A stretch of DNA of 64,000 nt from CAIYRG01 sp964494505 (GTDB lineage Bacteria; Pseudomonadota; Alphaproteobacteria; Micropepsales; Micropepsaceae), in assembly GCA_964494505.1 (NCBI GenBank), contig CAZBRO010000001.1:248001-312000 (forward strand), read 5' to 3'. Within the stretch, counting starts at the first letter, position 1, and the number at the start of each line of letters is the position of its first letter. Below the pieces are notes generated by a model. The model had not been told where the DNA came from, did no database searches, and was given only the letters and a program-made list of their open reading frames with translations. Position numbers and translations under genes: made by a program. This document shows positions 45,208 to 52,736 of this stretch, in pieces.

Positions 45208-47081
45208 GCGAGGCTCTTCTGGCCCAAGCGCTCCGGTCGCACCAATCGGGTCAGCTCGCGGAGGCTGCCCGTCTCTACGCGGCCGTGCTACGCGCCGAGC
45301 CGCGCCATTTCCAGGCGCTCTATCTGCTCGGTTTCATCAACTTCCAGCAGGGCCAATTCGAGCAAGCCGCGCGCTTGATCGGAGACGCCGTCAAGATCAA
45401 CCCTGCCGCGCCGGACGCGTTCTACAATCTTGGCTGCGCGCTGCAGAATCTGCAGCGGCACGTGGAGGCAGTTGCCGCCTTTGACCGCGCGCTCGCCCTG
45501 CATCCCAATTATGCGGAGGCCTTTGTCAATCGCGGGGTCGCTCTGCTTGCGCTCGCGCGCCGCGAGGATGCGCTGGCAAGCTTCGATCGTGCGCTGAAGC
45601 TCGCGCCCGCGGACGCCGAAGCGTTGAGCAATCGCGCCGCTGCTCTGTTCGGGCTGAAGCGCTACGCCGAGGCCGCCGATAGCTACGCCAAACTGAGCGC
45701 GTCTGCGCCGGGATTTCCCAACGCGCTCGGCGATCTCGCGTTGTCGCGCGCCTATGCCTGCGATTGGCGGGATCATGCGGCGCTCCGCACACGGATCGGA
45801 GCCGATATCGCCGCCGGCAAACCCACCATCTCGCCCCATGGCAGCACGCTGATCCTCGCCGACCCGCAAGCGCAGCTTCTGGCCGCCAAACGCTGGGTTC
45901 AGGACCGCTGCCCGCCATCGCAAAATCCACTCTGGCGTGGCGAAATCTATCCCCATGACACGTTGCGCATCGCGTATCTTTCGGCGGATTTCTACGCCCA
46001 CGCGACCGCGTTCCTGATCGCGGGCGTGTTCGAACATCACGATCGCACCCGGTTCGAGACCACGCTCGTCTCTTTCGGGACCGACGACAAAAGCGACATG
46101 CGCGAGCGGTTGAAGCGCGGCGCGGATCGCTTCGTCGACGTCGCCGGCAGAAGCGACGCGGACATCGCCAGAATGCTGCGGCAGATGGAGATCGACATCG
46201 CCGTCGATCTGAAAGGCTTTACCGACGGCTCCCGCCCGGCGATCTTCGCCCAGCGCGCAGCACCCGTGCAGGTGAATTATCTCGCGCATCCCGGAACCAT
46301 GGGTGCCGGCTACATGGACTATATCCTGGCCGACGCGGTGGTGATTCCGCCGGAGCATCGGGGATTCTACGCCGAAAGGATCGTCACGCTTCCGGACAGC
46401 TATCAGGCGAACGATGCCAAGCGCGCCATTGCCGCACATGCGCCTACCCGCGCCGAGGCCGGTCTGCCGGAGGACGGCTTCGTCTTCTGTTGCTTCAACA
46501 ACAGCTACAAGATCACGCCTGCGATGTTCGACGTCTGGATGCGGCTGTTGCAGGCGGTCGAAAGAAGCGTGCTCTGGCTGTTGGACGACAATCCCGGGGC
46601 CACCGCCAATCTCAAGCGCGAAGCGGAGGCGCGTGGCCTAAGCGCAAGCCGGATCGTGTTCGCGCCCCGCATGGCGTTCGCGGACCATATGGCGCGGCAC
46701 CGGCTCGCCGATCTTTTCCTCGACACGCTCCCTTGCACCGCGCACACGACCGCGAGCGATGCGCTGTGGGTGGGCTTGCTGGTGCTGACCGTGCTTGGAA
46801 CCAGTTTCGCCGGACGGGTGGCCGCGAGCCTGCTGCAGGCGGTCGGATTGCCGGAGCTGATAACGGCATCGCTTGCCGAATACGAGGCGCTCGCGCTTGA
46901 TCTGGCGCGCAATCCGGACGCGCTCGCGGCGATGAAGGCAAAGCTCGCCCGCAACATCCCCACCGCGCCCTTGTTCGATACTCAGCGCTTCACCCGGGAC
47001 CTCGAAGCCGCATTCACCATCATGGGCGAACGCTATCGTGCCGGGCAGAAGCCGGCGGACTTCGCCGTTCCGGCGGAGTAG
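45204..47081 (+). CDS. TPR-GT41 protein, array member 5
   Basis: A 625-residue paralogue from the GTG at 45204, which overlaps the stop of member 4 (GTGA). Five 34-residue TPRs can be counted at about residues 3-36, 37-70, 71-104, 105-138 and 139-172, then the linker YACDWRDHAALR. His266 (FYAHATA) is the catalytic His; DLKGFTDGSRPA, YLAHPGTMG (with AHPG instead of GFPG or GYPG), FNNSYKITP and TAHTTASDALWVG follow. It is the last gene of the overlapping run; five bases separate its stop from the next start. Confidence 0.9.
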   Translation: MSEALLAQALRSHQSGQLAEAARLYAAVLRAEPRHFQALYLLGFINFQQGQFEQAARLIGDAVKINPAAPDAFYNLGCALQNLQRHVEAVAAFDRALALHPNYAEAFVNRGVALLALARREDALASFDRALKLAPADAEALSNRAAALFGLKRYAEAADSYAKLSASAPGFPNALGDLALSRAYACDWRDHAALRTRIGADIAAGKPTISPHGSTLILADPQAQLLAAKRWVQDRCPPSQNPLWRGEIYPHDTLRIAYLSADFYAHATAFLIAGVFEHHDRTRFETTLVSFGTDDKSDMRERLKRGADRFVDVAGRSDADIARMLRQMEIDIAVDLKGFTDGSRPAIFAQRAAPVQVNYLAHPGTMGAGYMDYILADAVVIPPEHRGFYAERIVTLPDSYQANDAKRAIAAHAPTRAEAGLPEDGFVFCCFNNSYKITPAMFDVWMRLLQAVERSVLWLLDDNPGATANLKREAEARGLSASRIVFAPRMAFADHMARHRLADLFLDTLPCTAHTTASDALWVGLLVLTVLGTSFAGRVAASLLQAVGLPELITASLAEYEALALDLARNPDALAAMKAKLARNIPTAPLFDTQRFTRDLEAAFTIMGERYRAGQKPADFAVPAE

Positions 47082-47086
47082 GTGCC

Positions 47087-48853
47087 GTGCCGCATCCTTT
47101 GCTGGAGGAAGCTTGGCGCCTGCATCGGGCGGGCGATCATGCGGGCGCGGTCGGTCTCTACGAATCGGTGCTGAGGAGCGAGCCGGACAATTTCGACGCG
47201 CTGCATCTGCTCGGGCTGCTGCACGGCCAGAATGGCCGCTTCGAGCAGGCGCAATTCTTCACCGGCCAAGCCGCGAAGCTGCGGCCCTTTTCGGCCGAGG
47301 TGCTGTTCCTGCGGAGCTTCGCGCTGACCAAGCTCGACCGCATCGAGGAGGCGCTTTCGTGCCTCGATGCTGTCCTGGCGATAAATCCGGCCTTGATGGA
47401 AGCGCTCCAGAACCGCGCCTCGCTGCTGTTCCGGTTGCGGCGCTACGAGGAGGCGGCGCAATGCTTCGGCCAAATCCTGTCGCGCGACCCCGCCTTTGCG
47501 TTCGCGCGGGGCAATCGGCTGTTTGCGCGCCTGCAGAACTGCGATTGGCGCGAATTCGACACCGAGCGCGACGCGATCCTCGCAGGCATCGCCTCGGGCG
47601 CGCGAATCATCGCGCCGTTCCAGGCAAAGGCGCTGGGGCTGACGCCGGAACAGGAACTGCGCTGCACCCGCATCTGGACGGCCAGCGAATATCGGCCCCG
47701 CCCGCCGCTCTGCCACGGCGAAGTCCGCGCCCATGAACGCATCCGCGTCGCCTATGTGTCGGCGGATTTTCGCGAGCACGCGGTGGCGAGGCTGATGGCG
47801 GGCGTCTTCGAGCACCACGACAGGAGCCGGTTCGAGACCATCGCCGTCTCCTTCGGTCCGGATGATGGGAGCGAGATGCGTGCGCGGCTGATGCGCAGCT
47901 TCGACCGTTTCTTCGATGTGCGCAGCCAAAGCGAGGGCGATATCGCAAGGCTGATCCACGGACTGGAAGTCGACATCGCCGTCGATCTGATGGGCTACAC
48001 CGAAGGCTGCCGCCCCGGCGTGTTCGCCCTTCGGCCCGCGCCGCTCCAGGTGAACTTCCTCGGCTTTCCAGGCACCATGGCGGCTGACTTCATGGACTAT
48101 CTGATCGCCGACGCCATCGTGGTCCCGGCGGGTGAAGAACGCCATTACGCCGAAAAGATCGTCACCCTGCCGGACACGTTCTTGCCGGCCGATTGCCGAC
48201 GTGCGGTGGCGCCCCAAATCCCCAGCCGGGCCGGGCAGGGGGTGCCTGAGAGCGGTTTCGTCTTCTGCTGCTTCAATGCGGGTTACAAGATCGCCCCGGT
48301 GCTGTTCGATATCTGGATGCGCCTGCTCGCTTGCCTGCCGGAAAGCGTCCTCTGGCTCGGCCAGGCGAACGGGTCGGCCCAGCAGAACCTCCGCCGGGAG
48401 GCGCAAAGCCGCTCCGTTTCGCCCGAGCGGCTGATCTTCGCCCCTTTCGTCGATTCCGCCGCCGCCCATCTCGCCCGGCTGAAGCTTGCCGATCTTTTCC
48501 TCGACACGCCGCCCTATCATGCGCATGCGACCGCCATCGATGCGCTTTCCGTGGGACTCCCAATCCTTACTTGTCGAGGGCCGGCCTTTGCCGGACGGGT
48601 GGGGGTGAGCCTGCTTCATGCGGCCGGCGTGCCGGAATTGGTGGCCGAGACACTCGCGGACTATGAGAATCTGGCCCTCAGCCTCGCGCGAGAACCCGCG
48701 CGGCTCGCGATGGTCAGGACAAAGCTCGCGGCCAGCCCCGGCTTGCCGCCCTTCGACATCGCCCGGTTCACCCGTCATCTGGAAGCGGCCTATGCGGCCA
48801 TGTGGAACCGCCATCGAAACGGCCGGCCGCCCGCCGGCTTTGCCGTCCCTTAG
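47087..48853 (+). CDS. TPR-GT41 protein, array member 6
   Basis: A 588-residue paralogue from the GTG at 47087 (VPHPLLEEAWRLHRAGDHAG), the shortest of the array, with about four TPRs. The linker has QNCDWREFDTER. His231 (FREHAVA) is the catalytic His, followed by DLMGYTEGCRPG, FLGFPGTMA, FNAGYKIAP for UDP binding and HAHATAIDALSVG. In the last motif Ser replaces the Trp of DALW found in the other five, so substrate handling may differ. It ends 88 bases before tRNA-Asp. No clear terminator hairpin was found after it. Confidence 0.9.
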   Translation: MPHPLLEEAWRLHRAGDHAGAVGLYESVLRSEPDNFDALHLLGLLHGQNGRFEQAQFFTGQAAKLRPFSAEVLFLRSFALTKLDRIEEALSCLDAVLAINPALMEALQNRASLLFRLRRYEEAAQCFGQILSRDPAFAFARGNRLFARLQNCDWREFDTERDAILAGIASGARIIAPFQAKALGLTPEQELRCTRIWTASEYRPRPPLCHGEVRAHERIRVAYVSADFREHAVARLMAGVFEHHDRSRFETIAVSFGPDDGSEMRARLMRSFDRFFDVRSQSEGDIARLIHGLEVDIAVDLMGYTEGCRPGVFALRPAPLQVNFLGFPGTMAADFMDYLIADAIVVPAGEERHYAEKIVTLPDTFLPADCRRAVAPQIPSRAGQGVPESGFVFCCFNAGYKIAPVLFDIWMRLLACLPESVLWLGQANGSAQQNLRREAQSRSVSPERLIFAPFVDSAAAHLARLKLADLFLDTPPYHAHATAIDALSVGLPILTCRGPAFAGRVGVSLLHAAGVPELVAETLADYENLALSLAREPARLAMVRTKLAASPGLPPFDIARFTRHLEAAYAAMWNRHRNGRPPAGFAVP

Positions 48854-48941
48854 GCCCGGTTCGGCCCCCCGCCTCGCGCTTGACACCTCACCCCCCCTTG
48901 CTTACACCCGCGCTCTCTTCGCGTTACATGTTCGCGCCCGC

Positions 48942-49018
48942 GGGGGCGTAGCTCAGTTGGTTAGAGTGACGGCCTGTCACGCCGTAGGTCGCGGGTTCGA
49001 GCCCCGTCGCTCCCGCCA
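48942..49018 (+). tRNA. tRNA-Asp (anticodon GUC)
   Basis: 77 bases with CCA encoded. Acceptor GGGGGCG pairs with CGCTCCC (one G-T pair); D arm GCTCAGTTGGTTAGAGT; anticodon stem GACGG/CCGT-type around CTGTCAC with anticodon GTC; T arm GCGGGTTCGAGCCCCGT. The sequence fits alphaproteobacterial tRNA-Asp. Confidence 0.95.
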
Positions 49019-49178
49019 TTCTTCGCGGAAAAGCGAAGGATGTCCTCCATAGCCTTGGCGAGGAGAGGATCGCCGGCGTTTCGCTCCCGGATGTCCAATC
49101 CGTAATGTGCTTGGAAAAGCGGGCGGGGCTGCAAAAATTCTTTCTTTTCCGGTCGAATCTTGCTCTAAGGCGCGCGCG

Positions 49179-49206
49179 TTGCAACCGGGCCCTCCGTCAC
49201 TATACT
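49179..49206 (+). promoter_or_regulatory. candidate promoter of the nuo operon
   Basis: TTGCAA at 49179-49184 and TATACT at 49201-49206 with a 16-base spacer lie about 90 bases before nuoA. The -10 box is close to consensus. This is the best pair that I found between tRNA-Asp and nuoA; the rest of this gap holds no gene. Confidence 0.45.
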
Positions 49207-49297
49207 GCACCCGCGAAAAGCGGACCGGTTCAGCCCCTCCCCAAGCGCGTATAGCGGTGCTGTCGCGCGGCCGGTCCTCTCGGAATGCGAGTAGGCT

Positions 49298-49663
49298 ATG
49301 AATGCATTTCTGCTGGAATATCTGCCCATTCTGCTGTTCATCGCGATTGCGGCCATCATCGGTACGGCGCTGGCGTTGGCGCCGCTGATCCTGGCCCCGT
49401 CCAAGCCCGACGCGGAGAAGCTTTCGGCCTATGAATGCGGCTTTCCGGCCTTCGACGACGCCCGCATGAAGTTCGACGTGCGGTTCTATCTGGTATCGAT
49501 CCTGTTCATCATCTTCGACCTCGAGGTGGCGTTCCTGTTCCCCTGGGCGATATCGCTCCGGGCCATCGGGGCGTTCGGTTTCTGGTCCATGGTGCTGTTC
49601 TTGGCCGTGCTGACGGTCGGCTTCATCTACGAATGGAAGAAGGGAGCGCTCGAATGGGAGTGA
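49298..49663 (+). CDS. nuoA: NADH-quinone oxidoreductase subunit A
   Basis: A 121-residue membrane protein with three hydrophobic helices (about residues 5-30, 65-85 and 92-112). ECGFPAFDDARMKFDVRFYLV and FDLEVAFLFPWA are the family hallmarks, including the acidic residues of the second helix. It is part of the membrane arm of complex I near the quinone site. Its stop overlaps the ATG of nuoB, and it is the first gene of the operon. Confidence 0.96.
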   Translation: MNAFLLEYLPILLFIAIAAIIGTALALAPLILAPSKPDAEKLSAYECGFPAFDDARMKFDVRFYLVSILFIIFDLEVAFLFPWAISLRAIGAFGFWSMVLFLAVLTVGFIYEWKKGALEWE

Positions 49664-50193
49664 TCCCCCCTGCCGAAGCCGGGGCCAAAGTCCCGCCTAA
49701 CGATCCCTATTTCGCCGCCCTTGGCGAGGAACTGAAGGACAAAGGCTTCCTCGTCGCCAATGCGGATGCGTTGATCAATTGGGCGCGCACCGGCTCGCTG
49801 ATGTGGATGACGTTCGGGCTTGCCTGCTGTGCGGTCGAGATGATTCAGGCGTCCATGCCGCGCTACGATCTCGAACGCTTCGGGTTCGCGCCGCGCGCCT
49901 CTCCCCGCCAGTCCGATGTGATGATCGTGGCCGGTACGCTGACCAACAAGATGGCGCCCGCCCTGCGCAAGGTCTACGACCAGATGCCGGAGCCGCGCTA
50001 CGTCATCTCCATGGGCAGTTGCGCCAATGGCGGCGGCTACTACCACTATTCCTATGCGGTGGTGCGCGGTTGCGACCGCATCGTGCCGGTGGATGTCTAT
50101 GTCCCCGGCTGCCCGCCGACGGCCGAAGCCTTGATGTACGGCATCATGCTGCTGCAGCGGAAGATCCGCCGCACCGGAACGATAGAGCGCTGA
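49654..50193 (+). CDS. nuoB: NADH-quinone oxidoreductase subunit B
   Basis: Predicted 179 residues from the ATG at 49654 (MGVIPPAEAGAKV), overlapping nuoA. It has FGLACCAVEMIQ with the two adjacent Cys ligands of cluster N2, GSCANGGGYYHYSY with the third and VPGCPPTAEALMYGI with the fourth. This subunit carries the last iron-sulfur cluster before quinone. The length is normal. Confidence 0.97.
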   Translation: MGVIPPAEAGAKVPPNDPYFAALGEELKDKGFLVANADALINWARTGSLMWMTFGLACCAVEMIQASMPRYDLERFGFAPRASPRQSDVMIVAGTLTNKMAPALRKVYDQMPEPRYVISMGSCANGGGYYHYSYAVVRGCDRIVPVDVYVPGCPPTAEALMYGIMLLQRKIRRTGTIER

Positions 50194-50194
50194 G

Positions 50195-50794
50195 ATGGCC
50201 GAGACGCTCGAACAATTGGCCGAAACCATCAAGGCCGCACACCCCGGCGCGAGCCCGGCGCTGGCTTTCGGCGAACTGACCGTCACGGTGGATTCGGGCG
50301 CAATCGTGCGGTTCGTCACCTGGCTGCGCGACGATCCGGAATGCGAGTTCAAGATATTGATCGACGTTTGCGGCGTCGACTATCCGAGCCGCTCGCCCCG
50401 CTTCGACGTGGTCTACCATTTCCTCTCCATCTCCAAGAACCGCCGAATCCGCGTGAAGGTGGAGACGGGCGACGCGACGCCCGTGCCCTCCATCGTCTCG
50501 GTTCATCCGTGTGCGAACTGGTTCGAGCGCGAAGCCTTCGACATGTTCGGCATCCTGTTCTCGGACCATCCGGATTTGCGGCGCATCCTTACCGATTACG
50601 GTTTTTCCGGTTATCCCTTGCGCAAGGATTTTCCGCTGACCGGCTACGTCGAGGTGCGCTGGGACGACGAGCAGAAGCGCGTGGTCTATGAGCCGGTGCG
50701 GCTGGTGCAGGAATTCCGCGAATTTGACTTCCTGTCGCCCTGGGAAGGTGCCAAAGCGATCATGCTGCCCGGCGACGAGAAGGCGAAGAAATAG
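50195..50794 (+). CDS. nuoC: NADH-quinone oxidoreductase subunit C
   Basis: A 199-residue hydrophilic subunit of the peripheral arm. The family signature is HPCANWFEREAFDMFGI, followed by DHPDLRRILTDYGFSGYPLRKDFPLTGY. It is a separate gene here, not fused to nuoD as in enterobacteria. It ends EKAKK, right before a stretch of GCGAA/ATAG repeats (50781-50828) that separates it from nuoD. Confidence 0.96.
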   Translation: MAETLEQLAETIKAAHPGASPALAFGELTVTVDSGAIVRFVTWLRDDPECEFKILIDVCGVDYPSRSPRFDVVYHFLSISKNRRIRVKVETGDATPVPSIVSVHPCANWFEREAFDMFGILFSDHPDLRRILTDYGFSGYPLRKDFPLTGYVEVRWDDEQKRVVYEPVRLVQEFREFDFLSPWEGAKAIMLPGDEKAKK

Positions 50795-50828
50795 CGAAGA
50801 AATAGGCGAGTAGCGAATGGCGAATAGG
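50781..50828. repeat. short degenerate GCGAAxAATAG-type repeats between nuoC and nuoD
   Basis: Five related units (GCGAAGAAATA twice, then GGCGAGTA, GCGAATG and GCGAATAG) run from the end of nuoC to the start of nuoD. Similar strings are known to me from intergenic regions next to four-helix-bundle (S23/IVP) genes in alphaproteobacteria. They precede exactly such a fragment here, so they are probably part of the same insertion. Confidence 0.55.
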
Positions 50829-50835
50829 ATGACGT

Positions 50836-52152
50836 TTGAGCGAGCAGCCGATCAACTCGTATCAGGACTTGCGCCTATGGCAGGAAGCCATGTCGCTTGC
50901 CGAGTCGTGCTATCGCCTGACGCGGGCGTTTCCGAAGGAAGAGACGTTCGGCCGCGGTCTTACGCCAATGCTTGAAACTGCCGAGGACAACCGCACCTTC
51001 ACGATCAATTTCGGGCCGCAGCATCCGGCCGCCCATGGCGTGCTGCGCATGGTGCTGGAACTCGACGGCGAGATCGTCAAGCGTGTCGATCCCCATATCG
51101 GCCTCCTGCACCGCGGCACCGAAAAGCTCATCGAACACAAGACCTATATGCAGGCGATCCCCTATTTCGACCGTCTGGATTACGTCGCCCCCATCAATCA
51201 GGAGCACGGCTTCTGCATGGCGGCCGAAAAGCTTCTCGGCCTCGTCATCCCGCCGCGCGCGCAATATATCCGCGTGCTCTATGATGAGATCGGGCGGCTT
51301 CTCAACCATCTTCTCAACGTCACCACGCAGGCCATGGATGTGGGCGCGCTGACCCCGCCGCTCTGGGGCTTCGAGGAACGCGAGAAGCTGATGATCTTCT
51401 ATGAGCGCGCCTCGGGCTCGCGCATGCACGCCAATTATTGCCGGGTCGGCGGCGTGCATCAGGACCTGACGCCGCAATTGCTCGAAGACATCTACGCCTT
51501 CTGCGAGCAGTTTCCGCGCGTGCTCGACGACATCGAGGGCCTGCTGACGCAGAACCGCATCTTCAAGCAGAGGAACGTCGATATCGGCGTGGTGACGCGC
51601 GAGGAGGCGCTCGCCTGGGGCATGACCGGCGTGATGCTGCGTTCGACCGGAGTGGCCTGGGACCTCCGCCGCGCCCAGCCTTACGAATGCTATTCCGATC
51701 TCGATTTCCAGATTGCGGTGGGCAAGAACGGCGACAATTACGACCGCTACCTGATGCGCATGGAAGAGATGCGCCAGGCCAACAAGATCATGAAGCAGTG
51801 CATCGAGAAGATGCCCAAAGGCCCGATCAACGTGGCCGACGGCAAGGTCGTGCCGCCCAAGCGCGCCGAGATGAAGCGCTCCATGGAAGCGCTCATTCAT
51901 CATTTCAAGCTGTATACGGAAGGTTTCCACGTCCCGGCGGGCGAGGTCTATGCCGCCCTCGAAGCGCCCAAAGGCGAATTCGGCGTCTATCTGGTGTCGG
52001 ATGGCTCCAACCGCGCCTATCGCTGCAAGATACGGGCGCCTTCTTTCGCACATCTGCAGGCGATGGATTTCATGTGCAAAGGCCACATGCTGGCCGATGT
52101 TTCCGCCGTGCTCGGTTCCATCGACATCGTGTTCGGGGAGATCGACCGGTGA
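50836..52152 (+). CDS. nuoD: NADH-quinone oxidoreductase subunit D with foreign N-terminal extension
   Basis: From about residue 52 (RTFTINFGPQHPAAHGVLR) to the end this is a normal NuoD (49-kDa subunit; HIGLLHRGTEKLIE, YFDRLDYVAPINQEHGF and GEVYAALEAPKGEFGVYLVSDG), part of the quinone site of complex I. The first ~40 residues (PINSYQDLRLWQEAM, then SLAESCYRLTRAFPKEETFG) do not belong: they match the start of four-helix-bundle IVP/S23-type proteins. The TTG at 50836 has AGGA upstream with proper spacing; the ATG at 50968 would remove the extension but lacks a good ribosome-binding site. The stop overlaps the next GTG. Confidence 0.92.
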   Translation: MSEQPINSYQDLRLWQEAMSLAESCYRLTRAFPKEETFGRGLTPMLETAEDNRTFTINFGPQHPAAHGVLRMVLELDGEIVKRVDPHIGLLHRGTEKLIEHKTYMQAIPYFDRLDYVAPINQEHGFCMAAEKLLGLVIPPRAQYIRVLYDEIGRLLNHLLNVTTQAMDVGALTPPLWGFEEREKLMIFYERASGSRMHANYCRVGGVHQDLTPQLLEDIYAFCEQFPRVLDDIEGLLTQNRIFKQRNVDIGVVTREEALAWGMTGVMLRSTGVAWDLRRAQPYECYSDLDFQIAVGKNGDNYDRYLMRMEEMRQANKIMKQCIEKMPKGPINVADGKVVPPKRAEMKRSMEALIHHFKLYTEGFHVPAGEVYAALEAPKGEFGVYLVSDGSNRAYRCKIRAPSFAHLQAMDFMCKGHMLADVSAVLGSIDIVFGEIDR

Positions 52153-52736
52153 ACGTGAACGCGCCGCCCAAGACCCGCATGAAGGTGTCGGAGTTCCTCG
52201 CTTGGGGCGAAACGCAGCCGCAAGGGCGATACGAATTGGCAGGCGGGGAGATTATCGCGATGTCACCGGAACGCGTGCGGCACAATCTGGTGAAGTTTGC
52301 GGTAGCGCGGGCGCTTGAAGATGCGGTCAAGGCGGCGCACGTGTCCTGCACGGTGTTCACGGACGGCGTGGCAATTGTCATCGACGAGGAGACGGCGCGC
52401 GAGCCCGATGCTTCGGTCCAATGGGGTTTTCCAGCCGATCTCGACTCGATGATCAACGAGGCGCCGGTGATCGTTGTCGAGGTTAGCTCTCCTTCGAGCG
52501 GCCGCACAGATGCGGAGCGCAAACTGGTCGAGTATTTCTCTGTTCCGGGTATCCGGCATTATCTCATCGTCTTGCCGGAGCAGCGCACCATCATCCACCA
52601 CCAAAAAAACGAGGCAGGCGAGATCGCGACGCGTATCATGCGCGAGGGCCAGATCGACATGACGCCTCCGGGCATTACGGTTGAGGTTGCGGCGTTGCTC
52701 GGTCCGCCACTTTCTGCCCCAGGGGCAACTCAATGA
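52149..52736 (+). CDS. Uma2-family (DUF820) putative endonuclease
   Basis: Predicted 195 residues from the GTG at 52149, overlapping the nuoD stop. Family features in order: RMKVSEFLAWGETQPQGRYEL (with the first acidic site), GEIIAMSPE, EPDASVQW, and PVIVVEVSSPSSGRTDAERK, the acidic and Lys residues of a PD-(D/E)XK-like nuclease core, then YFSVPGIRHYLIVLPE. Uma2 proteins are widespread, often in many copies; their role is not established. Its place inside the complex I operon is atypical, and it may simply have used this transcript. Confidence 0.8.
   Translation: MNVNAPPKTRMKVSEFLAWGETQPQGRYELAGGEIIAMSPERVRHNLVKFAVARALEDAVKAAHVSCTVFTDGVAIVIDEETAREPDASVQWGFPADLDSMINEAPVIVVEVSSPSSGRTDAERKLVEYFSVPGIRHYLIVLPEQRTIIHHQKNEAGEIATRIMREGQIDMTPPGITVEVAALLGPPLSAPGATQ

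Noticed and set aside
28465..49018. Integrative element with attachment sites in tRNA-Val or tRNA-Asp
   Set aside because: No integrase gene, and no repeat of either tRNA 3' end was found in the interval.
50968..52152. nuoD starting at the internal ATG at 50968
   Set aside because: Possible, but no ribosome-binding site precedes it, while the TTG at 50836 has AGGA with proper spacing. Kept as the alternative to the extended form.
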